DNA of 6,187 nucleotides from Lachnospiraceae bacterium UBA1267 (GTDB lineage Bacteria; Bacillota; Clostridia; Lachnospirales; Lachnospiraceae): the NCBI GenBank assembly GCA_002308115.1, contig DBVJ01000060.1:1312-7498 (forward strand), in the 5' to 3' direction. Position 1 is the stretch's first letter. Each line of letters opens with the position of its first letter. Both the position numbers and the translations under genes were made by a program. This document shows, one piece after another, positions 1-4,874 of the stretch. Below the pieces are notes generated by a model, which searched no databases, was not told the DNA's origin, and saw nothing but the letters and a program-made list of their open reading frames with translations.

Positions 1-1
1 G

Positions 2-721
2 AAGTCCGAAGACCAGCTTGCCGACATCAAGAAGGCCGGAAAGATCAAGATCGCGCTGGAAGGCGCCTGGGCGCCCTGGAACTATCATGATCTCACGACC
101 AATGAACTGATCGGCTTTGACACGGAAGTCGCCAAGGGCGTCGCAAAATATCTGGGCGTCACGGCAGAATTCTACGAGTCCGACTGGGACAGCCTTCTTG
201 CGGGACTGGAATCCGGCCGCTACGACGTGATCGCGAACGGTGTGGAATACACGGAAGAGCGTGCGAAAAAGTATACTTTTTCCGTACCCTATGGCTACGT
301 GAAGACCGTTCTGATCGTCAGGGACGACGAGACGGAGATCCAGTCTTTCAACGATCTCAAGGGCAAGAAGACCGCCAATTCGCTGAACTCCACCTATATG
401 CAGATCGGCGAGAAGTGCGGGGCACAGGTGATCGGTGTGGATACCATCGAGGAGACCGTCAACATGCTTCTCAATAAGCGTGTCGACGCGACTATCAACG
501 CGGAAGAATCGATCTATGATTATCTGAAGGTGCACCCGGACACGCCCATCAAGGTCGTTGCGGTCTATGATGAAATGGGTTCGGTCCATCTGCCGATCCG
601 CAAAGCCGGGTCGGACAAACTGATCGTTGAGATCAACAAAGCGATCGCGGCCATGAAAGAGTCCGGAGAGCTTTCTGAGATCTCCATAAAGTATTTCGGA
701 ACCGACATTACGAAGAAATAA
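2..721 (+). CDS. Amino-acid-type ABC transporter substrate-binding protein (SBP family 3), 5'-truncated by window edge
   Basis: Reading from base 2 gives 239 residues ending at TAA 719-721. The true start, signal peptide and any lipobox lie upstream of the window. The fragment covers most of a family 3 periplasmic-type binding protein (two-lobed; captures a small polar amino acid or similar solute outside the membrane and delivers it to an ABC permease). Seen directly: an early ligand-loop motif APWNYHD (fragment residues about 24-30), then GFDTEVAKGVAKYL, which fits the PROSITE pattern for this family, then GVEYTEERAKKYTFSVPY. In the last, the arginine at fragment residue 87 sits where family members bind the substrate carboxylate. 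A lobe-2 stretch INAEESIYDYL lies at the usual position of the amine-binding acidic residue. The end (KYFGTDITKK) is the normal family C-terminus, so the gene is complete at its 3' end. No permease or ATPase gene follows; they may lie upstream. The ligand cannot be named from the sequence. The family call is firm; amino acid specificity is inference. Confidence 0.93.
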   Translation, partial: KSEDQLADIKKAGKIKIALEGAWAPWNYHDLTTNELIGFDTEVAKGVAKYLGVTAEFYESDWDSLLAGLESGRYDVIANGVEYTEERAKKYTFSVPYGYVKTVLIVRDDETEIQSFNDLKGKKTANSLNSTYMQIGEKCGAQVIGVDTIEETVNMLLNKRVDATINAEESIYDYLKVHPDTPIKVVAVYDEMGSVHLPIRKAGSDKLIVEINKAIAAMKESGELSEISIKYFGTDITKK

Positions 722-778
722 GAATGAGGAAACGACCGGCCTGAGGATCATCTCTCAGACGGACGGAAAGAAGAGAGC

Positions 779-3409
779 ATGCCGGATACGACCGGAGCGG
801 AGAGAAGATTTTACAGCCTGGCGGGCACTTTTACGGTGACCGCCAGAGACGGCGCGCGTTATCGCATGAAGGTGCCGGGAACCCTGGACGAAAGCAACAT
901 CGGCCATGCGGATGACCCGGCGCTTCTTAACGCGCCGCTTCCGCATCCGGATGCCATCGTGACGGCATTTGACCGTGTCCTGGACGATGAAGAGGACCTC
1001 TTCCCGCAAGAAGAAGAACAGACTCCCGTCAAGGCGCCGATCCTCAGCCGCTATACGAGAAAATACAGTTTCCGCGGCCCGGTGCTTTTCTCCAGAACCG
1101 TGGATTACATGGAGTCCGCCGAGAAGCGTCTCTTCCTCGAAGTGGAGCGCGCCCGCGTGCTGCGCCTCTTTGTGGACGGCAGGGAAGTGCCGCGGCACGG
1201 TGCGGAAACACTCGTGACGCCGCATGTCTTTGAAGTGACCGGGAGGCTTTTCGGCGGCCGCCGCGTGTCCTTCCTGTCCGATAACCGTTTTCCAGGCCTC
1301 CCGGCTTCCGAGATCCTCGAGGGCAACATGGCCTCCGACGACACGCAGACGAACTGGAACGGCCTTCTGGGTTATGTCCGCCTCCGGGAAGAGAACAATT
1401 TCTTCACGGAAAACGTCCGTGTGTTCACCGATCATTATTCGTTCCGCGACGGCGGAAGCCTTTCTGCGCGGATCGAAGTCAACGCCGAGTTTCCCGCCGA
1501 ACTGACGATACGTCTCACGAGCCCCGCGCTGAGCGCCCCGGTCGTCCGAAAGATCGTGCTGGCGGAGGGCGTCAACCGACTGGCCTTTGACAATCTGGCC
1601 TTAAGACCCGGACTGAAACGCTGGGACGAATGGGACGGCGCGCTCCAGGAATTCAAGGTGGAGCTTTCGAACGGAGACGTGAAGACGATCCGTTTCGGCA
1701 TCCGTACGCTTGGGATCTCCGAAGGACACAAATTCACATTGAACGGCAGGCCCGTTTTCCTGAGGGGAGAGAGCTCCGAAGCCGTTCATCCCGATACCGC
1801 CTGGCTTCCGACCGACAAATCCGCCTGGGAGAAGATCTTCAGGGCATACAAGAGCTACGGCGTGAACTTCGTCCGCTTTGTGACACATTGTCCGCCCGAC
1901 GCGGCCTTCGAAGCCGCAGATGAGGCCGGAATCCTTCTTATGCCTGAACTTTCGGGCGTTCAGGGGCCGGAGTCTTATCAGACGGAACGCTCGCAGTCGT
2001 ATTTCCGAAGGGAAGCGCTGGAGATCGTCCGAATCTTCGGTCATCATCCTTCATTTGCCTTTCTGTCTTTCGGAAACGGCTTCAAAGAGCCTGCCGGCGC
2101 CCATCCCTTCCTGTCCGCGCTTCTTTCGGAACTTCGGGATCAGGCCCCCGGGCTTCTCGTTACCCCTGGCGCAAATGTGATCTCGGCGGATTTTGATTTT
2201 ATCATGCTGGATCATCCGGAAGCGCTGCCGCCTTTCGTGACCAAGCCGATCCTGGCGGTGGATCAGGGACATTTTGAAATGCTGCCGGACTTCTCCGAGA
2301 TCGACATGCTGACCGGTACGCTCTCCCCGGATAATCTTTTGGCGCAGCGGGACGCGGTCGAAGAGAAGGGCCTTCTGGGCATCTGGCAGAAGTATGTCGC
2401 AAGTTCCGGCGAGACGGCCGTCCGCCGTTACCGGGAACTCATTGAAAAGCATTATCTGGACCTCAGGATCTCCGGCATCGCGCTCGCGGGGCTTCAGGAC
2501 ATGCCCGGCCGCAACACCCCGCCGGAAGGTGTCATGAACGCCTGCTTCGTTCCGAAACGTTTCGAATTCGCCGATCCGAAGTCCTTCTCGAATTTCTATG
2601 GCCCGGTCGTGCTGCTGGCCGGATTTGAAAAGTATGCCTACAGCTACGGCGAGACGCTGAAACTGCCGCTCTACGTCATGAACTATGGCAAAAAGCCGCT
2701 CAATTATCCGTTCCGCGCCACGCTGTCCCACGGCGATCTCAGGATCGACCGTACCTTTGACCGGCGCACGGTATTGCCCGGCCGCATCCGGAAGATCGGC
2801 GAACTCAACGTTCTTCTGGAGGCAAGCCCCGAGGAACGCACCGCGCGCGAGATGACGCTGGCCCTGCGTTTCGGCGCCTATGAAGCCGAATACCCGGTCT
2901 GTGTCTATCCCTCCCGCGTCCCGGTCTGTCCGGAAAATGTTCTGGAGACCGAGGAACTGGACGACATCGCAGCCGCTTATCTCCGGGAGGGCGGGAACGT
3001 CTTTCTGACACCGAGGGTTCCGGCCGAGTCCACCGAAGGCAACCGCTTCGTGGACGGAAGCCACCCCATTTTCCGAAGCTATCTGACGGAGAACTACTCC
3101 GGCCTCAACTGGCGGAACATTCCCGGAAAGGCAGCCTTCCGGCTGCCACAGGGCTTCCGCTCCATCGTCCGGCTGCTCCGGCAGCCTCTGGACGACGCGC
3201 CTTATGCGCAGCTTTTTGAAGCGCGCGTCCTGAACGGCGCGGTGCTCGTGTCTTCTCTGGGCCTCAAGGAGCAGATCCTTCACCCGGAGGCCGCGGCGCT
3301 TTTGTCGTGCATGTATCGTTACATGGGTTCGTATGAGTTTTCTCCTGTCCCGGAACTTTCGCTCAGAGAGCTCAGGGAGATCCTGAAGGAGGCCTCCATT
3401 GGCGTTTGA
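779..3409 (+). CDS. GH2-type glycoside hydrolase-like protein with apparently altered catalytic residues
   Basis: This is a complete 876-aa protein, ATG at 779 behind a purine-rich but imperfect Shine-Dalgarno (GGAAAGAAGAGAG), 57 bp after the binding-protein gene. No signal peptide or membrane segment is visible, so it is probably cytoplasmic. Domain order by eye: N-terminal jelly-roll sugar-binding domain (about 10-195, with KVPGTLDESNIGH and the subgroup motif DDTQTNWNGLLGYVRLR); an Ig-like domain (about 200-305); a TIM barrel (about 310-570, with LNGRPVFLRGESSEAVHP, YGVNFVRF, DEAGILLMPEL and HHPSFAFLSFGN); an Ig-like domain (about 620-720); and a C-terminal domain with LREGGNVFLTP. GH2 enzymes are retaining beta-glycosidases (galactosidase, glucuronidase, mannosidase types). 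The expected acid/base Glu after Asn is Gly (N433-G434). The stretch KPILAVDQGHFEMLPDFSEI aligns with a subgroup motif that carries the nucleophile Glu where D495 stands here. It may therefore be a non-catalytic binder, or use other residues. Fold assignment is strong; substrate and activity are unknown. The 3' end overlaps the next gene by 11 bp. Confidence 0.88.
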   Translation: MPDTTGAERRFYSLAGTFTVTARDGARYRMKVPGTLDESNIGHADDPALLNAPLPHPDAIVTAFDRVLDDEEDLFPQEEEQTPVKAPILSRYTRKYSFRGPVLFSRTVDYMESAEKRLFLEVERARVLRLFVDGREVPRHGAETLVTPHVFEVTGRLFGGRRVSFLSDNRFPGLPASEILEGNMASDDTQTNWNGLLGYVRLREENNFFTENVRVFTDHYSFRDGGSLSARIEVNAEFPAELTIRLTSPALSAPVVRKIVLAEGVNRLAFDNLALRPGLKRWDEWDGALQEFKVELSNGDVKTIRFGIRTLGISEGHKFTLNGRPVFLRGESSEAVHPDTAWLPTDKSAWEKIFRAYKSYGVNFVRFVTHCPPDAAFEAADEAGILLMPELSGVQGPESYQTERSQSYFRREALEIVRIFGHHPSFAFLSFGNGFKEPAGAHPFLSALLSELRDQAPGLLVTPGANVISADFDFIMLDHPEALPPFVTKPILAVDQGHFEMLPDFSEIDMLTGTLSPDNLLAQRDAVEEKGLLGIWQKYVASSGETAVRRYRELIEKHYLDLRISGIALAGLQDMPGRNTPPEGVMNACFVPKRFEFADPKSFSNFYGPVVLLAGFEKYAYSYGETLKLPLYVMNYGKKPLNYPFRATLSHGDLRIDRTFDRRTVLPGRIRKIGELNVLLEASPEERTAREMTLALRFGAYEAEYPVCVYPSRVPVCPENVLETEELDDIAAAYLREGGNVFLTPRVPAESTEGNRFVDGSHPIFRSYLTENYSGLNWRNIPGKAAFRLPQGFRSIVRLLRQPLDDAPYAQLFEARVLNGAVLVSSLGLKEQILHPEAAALLSCMYRYMGSYEFSPVPELSLRELREILKEASIGV
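3385..3397 (+). promoter_or_regulatory. Shine-Dalgarno deciding a TTG start, inside a perfect 10-bp palindrome
   Basis: GAAGGAGG (3385-3392) lies 6 nt before the TTG at 3399, within the last codons of the GH2-like gene. This spacing and strength favour TTG 3399 over the next in-frame ATG (3444). The site is part of the palindrome GGAGGCCTCC (3388-3397), so the mRNA carries its own anti-Shine-Dalgarno right next to the site. The only intramolecular hairpin possible is 3 bp with a 4-nt loop, so strong masking is unlikely. Confidence 0.8.
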
Positions 3410-4622
3410 TACGGAACTCGAACACGAGGAACAACTGAACGCGATGCGGGAGCGCACGCTGGAGAGCGAGCGTGAAGCACGGTCGGATCATTTGAGGCGC
3501 CGCGAGAGGGAGCGCGTCTCGGATCTTTGGCGTGCCCGTCTGGTCATTGCCGCCATCGTTTGCGCCTTCTTCCTCGCGGCGATGTTTTACGCGCACAATT
3601 ACCGCTACACCACCTATTCCGTGGACAGCGAAATGGTGCTGGCTTCTGTGGCGACGGCCAGGACATTTCCCTTCCGGGAAGGCACTGTCGTCGTCGGGAC
3701 CGACAGCGTCTCCTACGTGAAGAACAACTCGGTGGTCTGGGACAATGCGGTCAAGGTGCAGGACCCGGTCTACCGTTCGGAGGGGGAGTATTTCTGCCTG
3801 TTCCCCAGAGGCGGCTACACAGCCTATATCTGCAATGAAAGCGGCATCTTCTCCACGATCAAAGTGTCCAGACCGATCCGCACCGCAGACATTTCCCAGG
3901 CCGGCGTCGTCGCGCTGGCAACCGAATCTGAAGACAGCTCGTATATCACTTATTACGACCGTTTCGGCACACACGTGGACGTCGGCGTCAAGACGACGCT
4001 CGACGTTTCGGGGTATCCCGTACATTTGTCCATCTCGCCCGACGGCCAGAAGCTTCTGGTGCTTTATTACTCGGTGGCCAACGGCATCGGAGAGAGCCGG
4101 GCGGTCTTCTATGACTTCCAGAACGGTTCTGCCGACCGCTCCTATGTGATCCAGGCCTTTGAAGATTTCTACGAATCGGACACTTTCCTGGTACGCTGCG
4201 AGTTCACGGACAACCGGCATGCCTCGGTCATCGGGGACAATGCCTTCCTGTTCCTCACCGACAACGGCAAGGAAGTCACCCGGAATACCGTCCCCATCGC
4301 AGACGAAGTCCATTCCGCGCTTTTCATGGGGCAGGAGCTTCTTGTGGTCACGGAGAAAGACGGCAAGGCCTTCCTCACGACTTACGACAATACCGGGCGC
4401 ATGCTGCATTCCTTTGAATGTCCGAAGGACTATGACCTTGTGGCTTCCAACGGACGCTATGTGGCCTTCCTTACAGGCGCGGATCTCCGTTTTTACAACG
4501 CTTCCGGAAAACTCCGCTATGAGGGCACGCTGGTCTCCGCGCCGCGTTCCATGTCCTTCATGGGCACGAAAAGCCTGTTCCTGAATACCGGGGACGTGCT
4601 GGAGAAGATCACGCTGAAGTGA
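3399..4622 (+). CDS. DUF5711-like single-pass membrane protein with extracytoplasmic beta-propeller-like domain
   Basis: This 407-aa protein has a TTG start chosen for the strong Shine-Dalgarno 6 nt upstream; it overlaps the preceding gene by 11 bp, consistent with translational coupling. Residues 1-45 are highly charged and probably helical (many E and R; cluster HLRRRERERV). A hydrophobic segment follows at about 47-65 (ARLVIAAIVCAFFLAAMFYA). Positive charges before it predict N-in topology, so about 340 residues would face outside. The outer part consists of repeated short beta-strand units resembling propeller blades, such as GTVVVGTDSVSYVKNNSVVW, YFCLFPRGGYTAYICNESG and VHLSISPDGQKLLVLYY. 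This layout, with the GYPVHLSISPDG segment, matches what I know of DUF5711, an uncharacterised family common in Clostridia. No catalytic motif is seen and no function should be assigned. It ends with tandem in-frame stops, TGA then TAA (4620-4625). The first stop lies at the edge of the structured element that follows. Confidence 0.85.
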   Translation: MAFDTELEHEEQLNAMRERTLESEREARSDHLRRRERERVSDLWRARLVIAAIVCAFFLAAMFYAHNYRYTTYSVDSEMVLASVATARTFPFREGTVVVGTDSVSYVKNNSVVWDNAVKVQDPVYRSEGEYFCLFPRGGYTAYICNESGIFSTIKVSRPIRTADISQAGVVALATESEDSSYITYYDRFGTHVDVGVKTTLDVSGYPVHLSISPDGQKLLVLYYSVANGIGESRAVFYDFQNGSADRSYVIQAFEDFYESDTFLVRCEFTDNRHASVIGDNAFLFLTDNGKEVTRNTVPIADEVHSALFMGQELLVVTEKDGKAFLTTYDNTGRMLHSFECPKDYDLVASNGRYVAFLTGADLRFYNASGKLRYEGTLVSAPRSMSFMGTKSLFLNTGDVLEKITLK

Positions 4623-4786
4623 TAACACCAGGGTGACAAAGTCGGAGCGACCATGCTCGCATGGACGCAATAGACTTTGGAACCCGCCAAACACGAACAA
4701 CGAAGCCGTTTTGCTTGCAAAAAGGCGGGAGTTGTGAGTGTTTGAGCAGCACATGGAATGCGAAGCATTCGTGCTGCGGTGTTATC
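4621..4786 (+). ncRNA. Candidate structured RNA: four-way junction with potential pseudoknot, class not identified
   Basis: All pairings were found by eye. Closing stem P1: GATAACACC (4621-4629) with GGTGTTATC (4778-4786), 9 bp. Arm A: CAAAGTC (4637-4643)/GACTTTG (4673-4679), continued by GCG/CGC (4647-4649/4666-4668) and CCATG/CATGG (4651-4655/4660-4664) with a CTCG tetraloop. Arm B: AAACAC (4689-4694)/GTGTTT (4738-4743), a symmetric GA/GA internal loop, then ACAAC (4697-4701)/GTTGT (4731-4735); inside is a TTTTG/CAAAA hairpin (4709-4713/4718-4722). Arm C: GCAGCAC (4746-4752)/GTGCTGC (4771-4777) and GAATGC/GCATTC with a GAA loop and a 3-nt bulge. CCCGCC (4683-4688) can pair with GGCGGG (4724-4729) across arm B, forming a pseudoknot. 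Arm C abuts P1 directly. No ORF is convincing here. The GA/GA loop favours the + strand as the RNA. Because the next promoter lies downstream, the RNA would come from read-through of the upstream operon or from an unseen promoter. Candidate known classes of similar size in Bacillota (raiA RNA, HEARO/IscB-type RNA) were considered but not established. A non-autonomous mobile element is another possibility. Confidence 0.7.
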
Positions 4787-4807
4787 TGAAAGTAATAAAT
4801 ATAAGCA

Positions 4808-4836
4808 TTGAGAAATCCTTCAGGATTTGATAGAAT
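4808..4836 (+). promoter_or_regulatory. Sigma-A type promoter of the transketolase gene
   Basis: The -35 box is TTGAGA (4808-4813) and the -10 box is TAGAAT (4831-4836), each one mismatch from consensus and separated by exactly 17 bp. Transcription should begin near the purines at 4843-4844, giving a leader of about 30 nt before the GTG start. The structured element (4621-4786) lies upstream of this start and so is not in this leader. Confidence 0.75.
4813..4828. promoter_or_regulatory. Candidate operator: 16-bp dyad in the promoter spacer
   Basis: AAATCCT (4813-4819) and AGGATTT (4822-4828) are perfect inverted repeats around a 2-bp centre. The dyad fills most of the spacer between the -35 and -10 boxes, overlapping the last -35 base, where a bound dimeric repressor would block RNA polymerase. 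No T-tract follows, so it does not look like a terminator. The regulator is unknown; the site does not match the Rex-type operator pattern I know. The role is inference from position and symmetry. Confidence 0.45.
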
Positions 4837-4860
4837 AAAGACAGCAATGATCAACTGAAA

Positions 4861-4866
4861 AGGAGG
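4861..4866 (+). promoter_or_regulatory. Ribosome binding site fixing the GTG start of transketolase
   Basis: AGGAGG, preceded by AAA, lies 8 nt before GTG 4875. The nearby ATG at 4879 is in another frame and meets TAA after seven codons (4900-4902). The TTG at 4873 shares that wrong frame. GTG 4875 is therefore the start. Confidence 0.85.
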
Positions 4867-4874
4867 CTTTTCTT

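Noticed and set aside
741..758. Hairpin CTGAG/CTCAG between the binding-protein and GH2-like genes
   Set aside because: Only 5 bp with an 8-nt loop and no T-tract; too weak to call a terminator or regulatory element.
755..1435. Minus-strand open frame opposite the start of the GH2-like gene
   Set aside because: Low-complexity His/Arg/Glu-rich translation without family features; the + strand has the clear GH2 N-terminal domain.
2051..3457. Long minus-strand open frame (468 codons) opposite the GH2-like gene
   Set aside because: Its translation is rich in Arg, Gly and Gln with no domain motif, while the + strand encodes recognisable GH2 motifs throughout. It is a by-product of G+C-biased codons.
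3372..4754. Long minus-strand open frame (460 codons) opposite the DUF5711-like gene and the RNA element
   Set aside because: It has no recognisable family motif or good ribosome binding site, and it crosses the structured gap and the real gene. Shadow frame.
4621..4786. Identification of the element as HEARO/IscB omega RNA
   Set aside because: No IscB reading frame is in the window, and I could not match it to the omega RNA sequence I remember. Size and possible mobility alone are not enough.
4746..4786. Rho-independent terminator at arm C
   Set aside because: The hairpin is strong but followed by CGGTGTTATCTG rather than a run of T, so it lacks the terminator signature.
4813..4828. Dyad AAATCCT/AGGATTT as a terminator of the upstream operon
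   Set aside because: It is followed by GATAGAATAAAG without a T run and lies exactly between promoter boxes, so an operator is the better reading.
4621..4874. TPP riboswitch ahead of a thiamine diphosphate enzyme gene
   Set aside because: The conserved TPP-riboswitch sequences (CUGAGA and the CUGAUCUGGAUAAU-type core) are absent. The structured part also lies upstream of the probable transcription start of tkt.
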